Below the pieces are notes generated by a model, which saw only the letters and a program-made list of their open reading frames with translations, was not told where the DNA came from and did no database searches. Position numbers and translations under genes: made by a program. A stretch of 64,000 nucleotides of DNA from an uncultured Clostridia bacterium (GTDB lineage Bacteria; Bacillota; Clostridia; Christensenellales; Borkfalkiaceae), in contig CAJGDO010000004.1 of the NCBI GenBank assembly GCA_904502225.1, forward strand, positions 8,996-72,995, given 5' to 3'. Positions 1 through 9,166 of this stretch are shown here, in pieces (within the stretch, counting starts at the first letter, position 1; every line of letters starts with the position of its first letter).

Positions 1-1488
1 CAAATATTAAGCGATAGATTAGGTCACGCCTATTTGTTCACAGGGACACGTGGGACGGGTAAGACTTCTGCTGCAAAAATTTTTGCAAAAGCAATTAACT
101 GCCTTGACAATAAAAACGGTTCGCCTTGTGGCGTTTGTGCTTCGTGTAAAGCAATTGAAAACCCAGCGAATATAGACGTTATTGAAATTGACGCAGCGTC
201 AAACAATGGCGTAAATGAGATTAGAGATTTAAGGGAAAAGGTGCAATATCCACCAGTTTCGTGCAAGTATAAAGTTTATATTATTGATGAAGTACATATG
301 CTTACGGGTGCTGCGTTTAACGCACTTCTTAAAACGCTTGAAGAACCACCAAGGCATGCAATTTTTATTTTGGCAACAACCGAAGTGCATAAAATTCCAG
401 CGACCATTTTATCACGTTGTATGCGTTTTGATTTTAGACTTATTCCTGATGAACAAATTGCTGATTTAATTTCAAAAATTTATGATGAGCAAGGCAAAAA
501 ATATGAAAAGGAAGCAATTTTTGCAATAGCAAAGGCTGGGGAAGGCAGTATTAGAGACGCTTTATCTATTGCTGATATTGCACTTTCTTATTCCAACAGC
601 GTATTGACCTATAACGACGTGATGGAAATTTTAGGCTCGTCAAACGCTGAACTTTTATATGATTTTGTTGAAAATATTATCAAAGGCAATTCGGGAAACG
701 TTTTAAGCACGATTGATGAGTTGTGTTCACTTGGTAAAAGTGTGGGCGTTTTAATTAAAGATATAACCCTTATTTTAAGGAATATGTTAATCATTAAAAC
801 TTGTGCTAATTCAAACGATATTTTAGGCTTGCCAATAGAAAAATATAATTTATTAGCAAATATTTGTAAGCAAACTACAGAACAAAGACTGATTAGAATT
901 TTAGAGTTATTTGCAGAAAGCGAAAACTCGTTAAAATATACAAACCACGCAAGAATAGTGTTTGAAACATCTTCAATTAAGGCAAGCAAGCCTGAAAGTG
1001 ATTACGATGTTGATGCGTTGCTTGCTCGTGTAAAAGAACTTGAGTTAAAAGTTAAAGACGGTATAAAGGTTGAAATTTCAAACCAAAACGCTTGTCAAAA
1101 AGTCGAAAACGTGGTTGAAAGTGTTGAAACTAAAAAAACAGTCGCAAAGCAAGCCATTTCTTCAATTCCACTAGAAGAATTAAAGGGTAAATTGCTTATA
1201 AATTTAAGAAAAAACGGCAGTGAAGCCTTATGGAACTTGCTTCAAACTGTAGATATTAAAGTTGTAGGAAGTATTTTAACAATCACAACTTTTAATGACT
1301 GTGACCAAGAATTTTTGGATAGGATTGAAACAAGAGAAAAAATTGATCAAGCGTTAAATGACTTTTTGCCATTTGAATTGCAAGTTCAATTAGATGAAAG
1401 GGAAAAAATCCTTGATGAAATTGATGAAGAATCGAAAAGATTAAAAGAAATTTTCGGTGAAGATATAGTTATAATTAAAAACAATTAA
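1..1488 (+). CDS. dnaX: DNA polymerase III subunit gamma/tau, 5' end outside window
   Basis: Clamp-loader ATPase of the replicative polymerase. The reading frame is open from base 1, so about 30 N-terminal residues lie outside the window; 495 residues are present. Visible are a Walker A loop (GTRGTGKTS) near residue 15, a four-cysteine zinc knuckle (C..C..C..C) near 35-50, the Walker B sequence IIDEVHML, and a sensor/arginine-finger stretch with SRC. The C-terminal part is the variable tau-like region. It heads the dnaX-ybaB-recR order conserved in Firmicutes. Identification is secure; only the start is missing. Confidence 0.96.
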   Translation, partial: QILSDRLGHAYLFTGTRGTGKTSAAKIFAKAINCLDNKNGSPCGVCASCKAIENPANIDVIEIDAASNNGVNEIRDLREKVQYPPVSCKYKVYIIDEVHMLTGAAFNALLKTLEEPPRHAIFILATTEVHKIPATILSRCMRFDFRLIPDEQIADLISKIYDEQGKKYEKEAIFAIAKAGEGSIRDALSIADIALSYSNSVLTYNDVMEILGSSNAELLYDFVENIIKGNSGNVLSTIDELCSLGKSVGVLIKDITLILRNMLIIKTCANSNDILGLPIEKYNLLANICKQTTEQRLIRILELFAESENSLKYTNHARIVFETSSIKASKPESDYDVDALLARVKELELKVKDGIKVEISNQNACQKVENVVESVETKKTVAKQAISSIPLEELKGKLLINLRKNGSEALWNLLQTVDIKVVGSILTITTFNDCDQEFLDRIETREKIDQALNDFLPFELQVQLDEREKILDEIDEESKRLKEIFGEDIVIIKNN

Positions 1489-1500
1489 AGGAGAACAATT

Positions 1501-1830
1501 ATGTATAAAGGCGGTTTTGGTGGTTTCGGTGGTGGAAACCAAATGCAAAATTTAATGAGACAAGCACAAAAAATGCAAGAAGAAATGCAAAAAGCACAAG
1601 CAGAACTTGAAGAATTAGAGGTTAACGGCAGTGCGGGTGGCGGATTGGTTAGCGTTACTATGACGGCTAAAAAAGTTGTGACAGGCATTTCTATTAACCC
1701 TGATGCTGTTGATTTAGATGATATAACAATGCTTGAAGACCTTATTATTGCAGCACTTAACGATGCAAATGCAAAGGCCGATGAAATTTGCTCTGAAAAA
1801 ATGGGTATGTTCGGGGGCTTGGGACTATAA
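1501..1830 (+). CDS. YbaB/EbfC family nucleoid-associated protein
   Basis: Small DNA-binding protein of 109 residues, the normal family length. It has a glycine-rich N-terminus followed by a Gln/Lys/Glu-rich helix (MQNLMRQAQKMQEEM) and the conserved PDAVDLDD region. The ATG is preceded by AAAGGAGAA at a good distance. It lies 12 bases after dnaX and abuts recR, the classic operon order. Members form dimers that coat DNA; its exact cellular role remains loosely defined in the family. Confidence 0.95.
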   Translation: MYKGGFGGFGGGNQMQNLMRQAQKMQEEMQKAQAELEELEVNGSAGGGLVSVTMTAKKVVTGISINPDAVDLDDITMLEDLIIAALNDANAKADEICSEKMGMFGGLGL

Positions 1831-2424
1831 ATGAAAGTTTATATCGAGCCTATAGGTAGGCTTGTTAATGAGTTTTCTAAACTACCTGGCGTTGGGGCAA
1901 AAACAGCACAAAGGTTTGCTTATAAAGTTGTTAATATGTCAAAAGATGAGGCACAAGCCTTTGCTGATGCGATTTTAAACGTTAAAAATAACGTGCATTA
2001 TTGCTCTATTTGTGGCAACTTTTCCGAAGGCGATATTTGTGAAATTTGCAAAAATCGTGAATCACAAACCATATGTGTTGTAAAAGAACCAAAAGACGTT
2101 GTCGCTATTGAAAAACTTAACGAATTCAATGGCGTTTATCACGTTTTGCACGGCACAATTTCACCAATTGATGGTATTGGTCCAAACGACATCAATATTA
2201 AAGGTTTGTTAAAAAGAATATCAGAAGGCAACGTTAGTGAAGTTATAATGGCAACAAATCCTGACGTTGAGGGCGAAGCAACAGCAATGTATATTTGTGG
2301 TTTACTTAAACCACTTGGAATAAAGGTCAGCAGGCTTGCACACGGCATTCCAATCGGCACCGACCTTGAATATGCAGATGAGGTTAGTTTGGCAAGAGCA
2401 TTCATTGATAGGAAAACATTATAG
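1831..2424 (+). CDS. recR: Recombination mediator RecR
   Basis: Recombination repair protein that works with RecO/RecF to load RecA at gaps. At 197 residues it is full length. In order it shows a helix-hairpin-helix (LPGVGAKTAQRFAYKV), a C4 zinc finger (CSIC...CEIC) near residues 55-70, and a Toprim domain starting at ICVVKEPKDVVAIE. The ATG follows the ybaB stop codon directly, so translation is probably coupled. Confidence 0.96.
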   Translation: MKVYIEPIGRLVNEFSKLPGVGAKTAQRFAYKVVNMSKDEAQAFADAILNVKNNVHYCSICGNFSEGDICEICKNRESQTICVVKEPKDVVAIEKLNEFNGVYHVLHGTISPIDGIGPNDINIKGLLKRISEGNVSEVIMATNPDVEGEATAMYICGLLKPLGIKVSRLAHGIPIGTDLEYADEVSLARAFIDRKTL

Positions 2425-2430
2425 GCGAGT

Positions 2431-3390
2431 ATGAAGATTTCGGTTTTAGGTTGTGGGCGTTGGGGCTCTTTTATAGGTTGGTATCTCGTTAATAACGGAC
2501 ATAAGGTTATACAATGGGGCACGGCTGGTAATTATAGTTTTGACGTCTTAAAAAATACAAAAAGAAATGAATATGTTGAACTTGACGAGCGAATTGATTT
2601 AACATCTGATTTGCAATATGCTGTTGAAAGTAGCGATATTATAGTTATATCTATAAGTTCGCAAGCACTTCGCAGTTTTATGCAAAGGGTTATGCAGTTT
2701 GACGTTAAGGATAAAAAGTTTGTCCTTTGCATGAAAGGTATTGAAATTGATACGGGAAAACGCCTTTCAGAAGTTATGGTTGAAAGCGGTATAAGTTCAG
2801 ATAACGTTGCAGTTTGGGTTGGCCCAGGTCATATCCAAGCCTTTACAAAAGGGTATCCTAACTGTATGGTTATTGATTCGAGCAATAAAGAACTTGTTAA
2901 GTTTTTAGCAGACAACTTGCGTGGCGAATTGATAAGGTTTTATTATGGTGATGACCTTATTGGCAGTGAAATAGGTGCAGCCGCTAAAAACGTTATGGGA
3001 ATTGCAGCAGGTATGCTTGATGGTGGTGGCTATACAACGTTAAAAGGTCCATTGATGGCTCGTGGTGCAAGGGAAGTTGCAAGGCTTATAAAAGCAATGG
3101 GTGGAAATGAACTTTCTGCATACGGTTTGTGCCATTTAGGCGATTATGAAACAACCTTGTTTTCAGAATATTCTAATAATAGAAGCTTTGGCGAACAATA
3201 CGTTAAGGGCGTGCAATTTAAAAAACTTGCAGAGGGCGTAAGTACGGCAAAGGCGATGAGAGAACTTGGTATTAAATATAAGGTTGATTTGCCTATTACA
3301 AACGCCATATATTCAATTTTATACGATAAAAACGACCCTATGAAAGAGTTGTTAAAGTTGTTTGCAAGAAGCACAAGAAAAGAATTCTAA
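2431..3390 (+). CDS. gpsA: Glycerol-3-phosphate dehydrogenase [NAD(P)+]
   Basis: Reduces dihydroxyacetone phosphate to sn-glycerol-3-phosphate for phospholipid synthesis. The Rossmann nucleotide-binding motif GCGRWGS is at residues 7-13, and the substrate-binding C-terminal domain has the GAAAKNVMGIAAGM helix with the catalytic lysine. Length 319 residues is close to normal. It starts 6 bases after recR and is probably the last gene of this operon, since a strong hairpin follows the stop. Its placement with recR rather than with der is unusual. Confidence 0.93.
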   Translation: MKISVLGCGRWGSFIGWYLVNNGHKVIQWGTAGNYSFDVLKNTKRNEYVELDERIDLTSDLQYAVESSDIIVISISSQALRSFMQRVMQFDVKDKKFVLCMKGIEIDTGKRLSEVMVESGISSDNVAVWVGPGHIQAFTKGYPNCMVIDSSNKELVKFLADNLRGELIRFYYGDDLIGSEIGAAAKNVMGIAAGMLDGGGYTTLKGPLMARGAREVARLIKAMGGNELSAYGLCHLGDYETTLFSEYSNNRSFGEQYVKGVQFKKLAEGVSTAKAMRELGIKYKVDLPITNAIYSILYDKNDPMKELLKLFARSTRKEF

Positions 3391-3393
3391 ACT

Positions 3394-3423
3394 AAAAGCA
3401 CCGAATAAATCGGTGCTTTTTTT
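3394..3423. terminator. Bidirectional rho-independent terminator, gpsA / WYL regulator
   Basis: An 11-bp perfect stem (AAAAGCACCGA / TCGGTGCTTTT) with a 5-base loop, with T-tract on the right and A-tract on the left. It sits between the convergent gpsA and WYL regulator genes and can serve both. Confidence 0.9.
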
Positions 3424-4354
3424 AATCTTTATATTCATTTACAATATCAAGTGCACATTTTTTCACTTCATTATAAAGTTTTTCGGGGGCAAGAACCTTT
3501 ATTCCGTTTCCATAAGACATAATCTTTGAAATCAAACCATTGTCATAAGGCAATTTTACTTCTGCAACAAACTTGTTGTTTTTAACAATAATATTCTCAA
3601 TTCCAAGCCATTCTTCAACGTCAGAAAGGCATTTTTTATCAATTTCAAGTATAACGTCTTGCGTTTCAATTTGTCCGTTTTGCCAAAAGTTAAGCGGTAA
3701 ATCAGACGGCAAAATATTCCTTCTAACAAATTTTTCGTTTAATATAGTTGCTTGTTCAATTCTTCCCGTCTTAAAAAACCTAAAATCGTTGCGTAGGTGA
3801 CAGAAAGCATAAACATACCAAAGCCCTTGTTTAAAAACAATAACGTGTGGCTCAATAGTTCTGTCTGAAATTTCGCCATTTCTGTCGTGATATTTAATAA
3901 GAAGTTGAGTGTTGTTTTCAATGCATTGTTGCAAAACGTTAAGCTTGGCTTTATACCCAACAGCATCGCCCCATGGGCCAGCATCTATAATCAAATTCCC
4001 GCTTGATATATTGTGTCCACTAAATTCGTTTCTAACCACAGATTTAAGTTTGTTTATAACGCTTGTAAGGTCTTTATTAGGCACGCTTTCAGTAATTGCT
4101 GATAGCGTGTTTATTGTTTGTTCAAACTCTTTTTCAGTCATAAAAGTTGATGAGAATTTATAAGTATCCACAATTGCAAACCCGCCGTTGTTTCCACGGA
4201 GCGTGTAAATAGGAACGCCAGCCATTTCTAAACAGTTTATATATCTATGGATACTTCTAACGCTAACTTCATATTTTTCTGCAAGATATGACGCTTTAAC
4301 GCACTTTTTTGACATTAATTCAAATAAAATTTTCAACATGATTTCGTATTTCAT
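3422..4354 (-). CDS. WYL-domain transcriptional regulator (HTH_11 type)
   Basis: A 310-residue transcription factor. An N-terminal winged helix-turn-helix (residues about 5-60, with VSVRSIHRYINCLEMAGVPI as recognition region) is followed by a WYL ligand-binding domain (about 135-215, containing IEPHVIVFKQGLWYVYAFCHLRNDFRFFKTGRI) and a WCX-like C-terminus. The ATG has AAGGAAGG about 11 bases upstream. WYL domains bind small ligands or nucleic acids; the ligand here is unknown. It is transcribed away from a 73-aa orphan gene, the most likely target besides itself. Confidence 0.9.
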   Translation of the reverse strand: MKYEIMLKILFELMSKKCVKASYLAEKYEVSVRSIHRYINCLEMAGVPIYTLRGNNGGFAIVDTYKFSSTFMTEKEFEQTINTLSAITESVPNKDLTSVINKLKSVVRNEFSGHNISSGNLIIDAGPWGDAVGYKAKLNVLQQCIENNTQLLIKYHDRNGEISDRTIEPHVIVFKQGLWYVYAFCHLRNDFRFFKTGRIEQATILNEKFVRRNILPSDLPLNFWQNGQIETQDVILEIDKKCLSDVEEWLGIENIIVKNNKFVAEVKLPYDNGLISKIMSYGNGIKVLAPEKLYNEVKKCALDIVNEYKD

Positions 4355-4380
4355 ATTCTTACTTACCTTCCTTTACACAT

Positions 4381-4430
4381 ATTTTATAAAAAATAAGAAA
4401 AAAAGTCAACAATATGACAAGCGTATGTCA
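4381..4430 (-). promoter_or_regulatory. Promoter of the WYL regulator with adjacent dyad operator candidate
   Basis: On the minus strand TTGACT (4404-4409) and TAAAAT (4381-4386) are separated by 17 bases, a good sigma-A promoter. Immediately upstream of the -35, at 4415-4430, is the dyad TGACA-N6-TGTCA. It lies in the 115-bp gap shared with the divergent small gene, so it is a plausible binding site for the WYL protein. The dyad is seen; its role is inferred. Confidence 0.6.
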
Positions 4431-4469
4431 AAAAATAATGATATTATATGGGCGTAAAGGAGATAAAAT

Positions 4470-4691
4470 ATGATAAAATACATTTTAGAAAAATTCTTTA
4501 ATAAAGAAAACGCAAAAAAAGACAATCCGCTTACCATCATTAATGCAAGCAGAAGAACAAATGACGTTGTTAGACAAAGGGTATTATTCGAAAAAAAAGA
4601 AAGGCAAAAAACTTGCCTTTCAAAATATTTTGAAGATATCAAGGGGCTAAATGCCATTGATAGAAATTTATATTGTGAAATTAAATTTTAA
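4470..4691 (+). CDS. Hypothetical small basic protein, 73 aa
   Basis: Not recognised. The start is supported by AAAGGAG at 4456-4462, 7 bases before the ATG. The product is rich in Lys, Arg, Asn and Glu, has no membrane segment or cysteine cluster, and contains the stretch INASRRTNDVVRQRVLFEKK. Its stop codon overlaps the convergent murG stop by a few bases. Divergent pairing with the WYL regulator suggests co-regulation. An antisense frame covers the same DNA, but lacks a comparable ribosome binding site. Confidence 0.6.
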   Translation: MIKYILEKFFNKENAKKDNPLTIINASRRTNDVVRQRVLFEKKERQKTCLSKYFEDIKGLNAIDRNLYCEIKF

Positions 4692-5740
4692 TGTAAAGCA
4701 TCGGCAATAATTCGTGAGATTAGCCTGCTAGAATCAACGATAGGGAAATTGTCGAAGTTTCTTTTAAGGTTGTGCCTATTTGCATAAGCCGAGTTTACAG
4801 CAAGAATAAGCGACTTTTGAGTAAGTGAAGATTGCGGTAAAACGTGTGCTAAACCTAATTTTTGAAAATACTGTGCGTTTAACACTTGGTCGCCACGAGA
4901 ATTGCCTTTTGGCAGAGGGATTAAAACTGTTGGAATTTTAAGTGCTAAAAGTTCAAAAACTGAATTTGAGCCCGCCCTTGAAACACAAACCGAGCAAACA
5001 GAAAAGGCGTGTTCAACTTGGTTTAAGTATTCGGTTTGAAAATAACCATTTTGAACGTGCTGTTCTGAATAATTGCCTCTGCCACAAATATGGATAATAT
5101 CATACTTTGGTAAAAGTTCGTTAAGAGACTTTCTAATCGTGTCGTTAATCGCCTTTGAACCTTGGCTTCCGCCCATAACTAATAAAACAGGCTTATTTCC
5201 CGTTAAATTGAAATATTTTAGTGAGGTGCTTTTTACAGTTTCAAATAAACTTTTTCGTATAGGTGGGCCAACATATTCTGCATTTTTTAAGGTTTTTGCC
5301 GTGTCTGTAAAAGAGGTTAAAACCTTTTTGCAGTATTTAGCGGTTAATCTGTTTGCCAATCCCATAGAATAATCGCTTTCGTGCGAGATAATAGGTATTT
5401 TTCGCTTTTTTCCCGCTAGAATAGTTGGAACAGCAACGTATCCACCTTTAGAAAAGATAACGTCAGGCTTAAGTTCATCAAGCAATTTGCCTGCTTTGAT
5501 ATAACCGGAAACCAACTTAAACGGTATCGTAAAATTTTGAAAGTTAAATTTTCTGTTTAATTTTGCACAAGGTATAGAATAATATGGCAAATTTTCATTA
5601 CCAATAATTTCTTTTTCTATTCCGTTTTCGCTGCCAAAATAATATATCTTATCAAAATCATTTTTAAGGTGTGGTAAAATCGCAAGATGTGGTGTGACGT
5701 GGCCGGCAGTTCCGCCACCCGTTAAAATTAAAGTTGCCAT
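4688..5740 (-). CDS. murG: UDP-N-acetylglucosamine--N-acetylmuramyl-pentapeptide glycosyltransferase
   Basis: Adds GlcNAc to lipid I to form lipid II at the inner face of the membrane. At 350 residues it is full length. It shows the N-terminal GGGTAGHVTPHLA loop (residues 8-20), HESDYSMGLANR, the GGSQGSKAIN motif that starts the second Rossmann domain, and SRAGSNSVFELLAL for UDP-GlcNAc binding. It stands alone, outside a division/cell-wall cluster, transcribed against its neighbours. No clear Shine-Dalgarno precedes the ATG; TATAAT lies directly upstream, so a very short leader is possible. Confidence 0.95.
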   Translation of the reverse strand: MATLILTGGGTAGHVTPHLAILPHLKNDFDKIYYFGSENGIEKEIIGNENLPYYSIPCAKLNRKFNFQNFTIPFKLVSGYIKAGKLLDELKPDVIFSKGGYVAVPTILAGKKRKIPIISHESDYSMGLANRLTAKYCKKVLTSFTDTAKTLKNAEYVGPPIRKSLFETVKSTSLKYFNLTGNKPVLLVMGGSQGSKAINDTIRKSLNELLPKYDIIHICGRGNYSEQHVQNGYFQTEYLNQVEHAFSVCSVCVSRAGSNSVFELLALKIPTVLIPLPKGNSRGDQVLNAQYFQKLGLAHVLPQSSLTQKSLILAVNSAYANRHNLKRNFDNFPIVDSSRLISRIIADALH

Positions 5741-5783
5741 ACATTATATATATGTGTAAATATAAAAAATTGTATTCAAAAAA

Positions 5784-5813
5784 AATAACTCAATGCTTTC
5801 GCATTGAGTTATT
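5784..5813 (-). terminator. Terminator of the large surface protein gene
   Basis: A perfect 13-bp stem (AATAACTCAATGC / GCATTGAGTTATT) with a 4-base loop, followed on the minus strand by a run of eight T. It separates the surface-protein gene from murG. Confidence 0.92.
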
Positions 5814-5820
5814 TAACTAA

Positions 5821-8800
5821 TTAGTCATCAGTTTTTTCTTCATTAACGTTTTCGCCAAAGTCTTGAACGTCGCCATAAACGTAATCGTCTAAAGTTTGTT
5901 CTTTATCTTCGGTTTGTTCATTTTCGTCAACTTCCATAATAGGTTCAAAGTCGTCAGCACTTTCGTCCTTTTCCGTTTTTTCAATAGGTGCAGGTGCTTT
6001 CTTAACTCTGCTTCTTACAGTGTAATGTGATTTAGCATCAATCTTTGCAGCCTTGCGTTTGCGAATAATATTTTTGATTATTAACATTGCAATTGCAACT
6101 GCTAATGCAACAGCAAGGAGGATAGATGAAAATGACATCCAGAAGGTTGCAGGGTCTCTATTAATTAATGATTCTTCTTCAGTTTCATCTTCAACAGGTT
6201 CAAAATCATAAGGGTCATACTCGGTTGGGTCAATGGTGTTATAGATTGCATAAATCATCGTATCTGTTTGAGCCCAAACGTAAGTTGGTTCGTAAGAAAT
6301 GTTTGCACCTTGTTTATTCTTATCTTTGTTATATGCTTTTTCGATGTCGGTAAGCTGACGTACGTATGTTAAAAGATTTCCATTTTCAAATTGACCAACC
6401 ATGTTAGATAATGGTGTTCCTGTTCCACTTAAAGCATCGTCCAAACGTTTAGGTTCTTCAAATGCACTGTCGGTCTCAATGTTAACGCTCTTTACAAATA
6501 CATAACCGTTAGAGGTGAGAGGATTAGTGTTAGAACGTTCACCATTCCACATTTCAACCCTGAAATCTTTTTGTGTGTCACCCGTTCCGATATAGAATTC
6601 AACAGTCAACCATTCATCTTCGCCCATCATATCTGGTGTGACGGCAAAGAATAATGATTTTTCAGCAATGGTTTCATTTAGGTTGTTGAATTGTCCACGA
6701 GAAGTGTTTACAGTGAATTCATCAAATTTAAGAACGTCTTTTTCCTTTTGTGAAACGTCAACTAAATAAATGTATGCAGTTGCATCAACAACTTTTAAGG
6801 TGACTGAAACGTAGCCATAAGAGTTAGCGTATATAGATTGCTTTTCACCAATATAACCATAACTATAATTATCGGTTCCATTTTTAAGTGGAGTAATCAT
6901 AAGAGGTTGAACGCTGTTTTCATCATCGTTATGATTTAAAGCATTTCTAACGCTTTCTGACCAAATATAATTGCCGTTATCTTGGCTATAAACATATTTG
7001 CTGTTAATTAAGCCTGAATTTTTATTTTGGTTTACAAGCACGCTGTCTTGAATATTACCCGTTATATAATAATGTTGTGCATCAATACCAGTGTATCCTT
7101 TTGGCGTTGCAGGTTTTGTGATAATCGTGCCAATATCGCTTGATGCAACGTTCATATTGTAAACTTCGCTTTCATCTGGTTCACCAGCATAGTCGTTCTT
7201 ATTGCCGGTATATAAAGCGATTTCGCCAGTTGGGTTTGAAGTGAATAGGCTATAGAAAGTATAGTTTGGTGTTTCAACTTTGCTATCGTCATCTTCATAT
7301 TGATAAGTTTTGCCTGTTGCAACGATAGGGTTAGAAATATAAACAGTTCCAAGAGCGTATTTGTCAATTGATTCTTGGTATGAGTCTGGGCCAATAACGA
7401 CTTCTAAATAGAATTCACGAGGGGTGGTGTATAGTTCTTCATCGAAGTTGTTTTTTACAACAACGTTATATTTAACCCACTCATCGCTTAATTCAGAAAT
7501 AGTGGCAACAGCAGCTCTTTCTTCTGTTTTACCGCCATAAATATCTTGAACGTTAATAACGATATCTTTTGCATAAAGTTTGTTCAACTTGTTTTTCATA
7601 AAGAAGGTGATAGAAGTATAACTTTCGCCTTGTAAAGTAAAGTTTGAACCTTCGTTGTCAAGTTTAACAGAAACACTTGCAGGTTGCTTTAATTGAATTT
7701 TTAAACCTTCGTCAATACCATAAGCAACGTCGCTAAAATCACCGCTTTCTAAATCATATTCAAAAACTTCATTTTTTGGCAAGTTTTTCGGATTACCATT
7801 TTTATTATTGTCTTTGTATTGTGTGAAGTAATAGTTGCTTGATTGGTTAGAAAAAGATATAACGTCAGTAAAATTATCGCCAGCATCAGTTAAGTCTAAA
7901 GATACGTCGTACAAATAATATTTTGTGTCTAAATAATCTTTTGCTTCAATTTGTAATGCAGTGTTATCGTTTTTCTTATATTCTAACGTGTACTTTTGAA
8001 CGAGTGAAGAATCATTGTTGATTTCCTCTAAATATTCTTCTTTATCTAAAAGTTCAACAGTAATGTCGTCAAAATATGCAGTACCTTCTGCGTAGTAATC
8101 ATTATAACCTAAACCGAGAACTAAACTAAATTTTGTTTCAAAAACTGAATCGGCCTTTAAATATAACGTATATTCTGTCCATTCGGTGTCGGTAATATTG
8201 AAGATACCGAAGTCTGATTGGCTAATGTTATTAAAACTGTTTTTAATTCTGATGTTTGCACCGATAGATTTGCCATAACCAGATTCAGAAGTAGAAAGGT
8301 TAAGGTTTTCAGTTTTAACAAACACACTTATTTTTGCATATTCACCAGCAGGAATAGTAATCGTTTTTGCTGAAGTCAATGTTTGTTCACAACCAACGCT
8401 TAAATCGCTTGAAAGGTAGTTGTTTAACATATACACCTTGTTGTCGGTTGCGTTAGCGTGTTTTCTTGGGTTGGTGAAAGGTGCTGTTATGCCTGAAGTA
8501 TTATCTGAAACAATAAAATATTTTTCCGCAATATATTCTCTGACTTGTGAGGTTGTAGGTTTGTTTTTGTCATCATCATATTTGTCTGGGAAGGCTTCTA
8601 TCATTTCTTCTCTGATATCGGTGTCGGTAAAGTTTCCGTTAAGAGCCTTAACATAACTTAAAACACCATTATCCTTTGCTAAATTGTATAAAAGTTTTTC
8701 CCAACCTTTGTCTGAAACGTCAATAACGCCTGAATTTGACGTTGCCGTTTTGGTAATATCCCAACCGGTAATAGAAGTCTTTGGAAATTCAGAATATTCC

Positions 8801-9003
8801 ATATGAGCAGTGTTGTAAGTAAAGTCAGGGTTATCAATTTCACAATCTGATTTGTCTGTGTAAAAATAATCAGGATAAGTTGAACTTGTGCTTTCATCTT
8901 CCTTGCACGCTGCTGCAAAAAATAGTGATAAGCACATCAATATAGAAAGTATAAAAACAAGAATTTTTCTCGTCGAAGATAAAGTGTTGTTCTTTCTCGT
9001 CAT
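5821..9003 (-). CDS. Large cell-surface protein with lipoprotein-like signal and C-terminal membrane anchor, 1060 aa
   Basis: Not assigned to a named family. The N-terminus has a basic start, a hydrophobic core and the lipobox-like AAAC (Cys33). The long extracellular part holds at least three jelly-roll-like, carbohydrate-binding-type stretches: about residues 200-315 (ending GTAYFDDITVELLD), 450-560 (ALGTVYISNPIVA) and 730-855 (GYVFVKSVNIETDS). Near residues 955-985 comes one transmembrane helix, then a basic stop-transfer (IIRKRKAAK) and a strongly acidic tail. AGGTGA precedes the ATG. Having both a lipid anchor signal and a C-terminal helix is unusual. A role in binding envelope or environmental glycans is an inference from the fold pattern only. 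Confidence 0.75.
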   Translation of the reverse strand: MTRKNNTLSSTRKILVFILSILMCLSLFFAAACKEDESTSSTYPDYFYTDKSDCEIDNPDFTYNTAHMEYSEFPKTSITGWDITKTATSNSGVIDVSDKGWEKLLYNLAKDNGVLSYVKALNGNFTDTDIREEMIEAFPDKYDDDKNKPTTSQVREYIAEKYFIVSDNTSGITAPFTNPRKHANATDNKVYMLNNYLSSDLSVGCEQTLTSAKTITIPAGEYAKISVFVKTENLNLSTSESGYGKSIGANIRIKNSFNNISQSDFGIFNITDTEWTEYTLYLKADSVFETKFSLVLGLGYNDYYAEGTAYFDDITVELLDKEEYLEEINNDSSLVQKYTLEYKKNDNTALQIEAKDYLDTKYYLYDVSLDLTDAGDNFTDVISFSNQSSNYYFTQYKDNNKNGNPKNLPKNEVFEYDLESGDFSDVAYGIDEGLKIQLKQPASVSVKLDNEGSNFTLQGESYTSITFFMKNKLNKLYAKDIVINVQDIYGGKTEERAAVATISELSDEWVKYNVVVKNNFDEELYTTPREFYLEVVIGPDSYQESIDKYALGTVYISNPIVATGKTYQYEDDDSKVETPNYTFYSLFTSNPTGEIALYTGNKNDYAGEPDESEVYNMNVASSDIGTIITKPATPKGYTGIDAQHYYITGNIQDSVLVNQNKNSGLINSKYVYSQDNGNYIWSESVRNALNHNDDENSVQPLMITPLKNGTDNYSYGYIGEKQSIYANSYGYVSVTLKVVDATAYIYLVDVSQKEKDVLKFDEFTVNTSRGQFNNLNETIAEKSLFFAVTPDMMGEDEWLTVEFYIGTGDTQKDFRVEMWNGERSNTNPLTSNGYVFVKSVNIETDSAFEEPKRLDDALSGTGTPLSNMVGQFENGNLLTYVRQLTDIEKAYNKDKNKQGANISYEPTYVWAQTDTMIYAIYNTIDPTEYDPYDFEPVEDETEEESLINRDPATFWMSFSSILLAVALAVAIAMLIIKNIIRKRKAAKIDAKSHYTVRSRVKKAPAPIEKTEKDESADDFEPIMEVDENEQTEDKEQTLDDYVYGDVQDFGENVNEEKTDD

Positions 9004-9062
9004 AATTCACCTACAAGTCAAAAATTTGGTTATAAAACCTAGAATAAATCAATATTGAAAAT

Positions 9063-9091
9063 ATTATATAATATTTTACCAAAAAAATCAA
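9063..9091 (-). promoter_or_regulatory. Promoter of the large surface protein gene
   Basis: On the minus strand TTGATT (9086-9091) and TATAAT (9063-9068) are spaced by 17 bases, leaving a leader of about 55 bases before the ATG at 9003. Confidence 0.7.
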
Positions 9092-9166
9092 GAACATATA
9101 AGGCAAATATTGTCAAATTTATATTTTTTTGCTAAAATTTTTCTTTTTTGCTTATAATAAGTTTTG

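Noticed and set aside
4406..4657. An 83-aa hydrophobic frame antisense to the small gene at 4470
   Set aside because: The plus frame has AAAGGAG at the right distance; the minus frame has none and overlaps the divergent promoter region.
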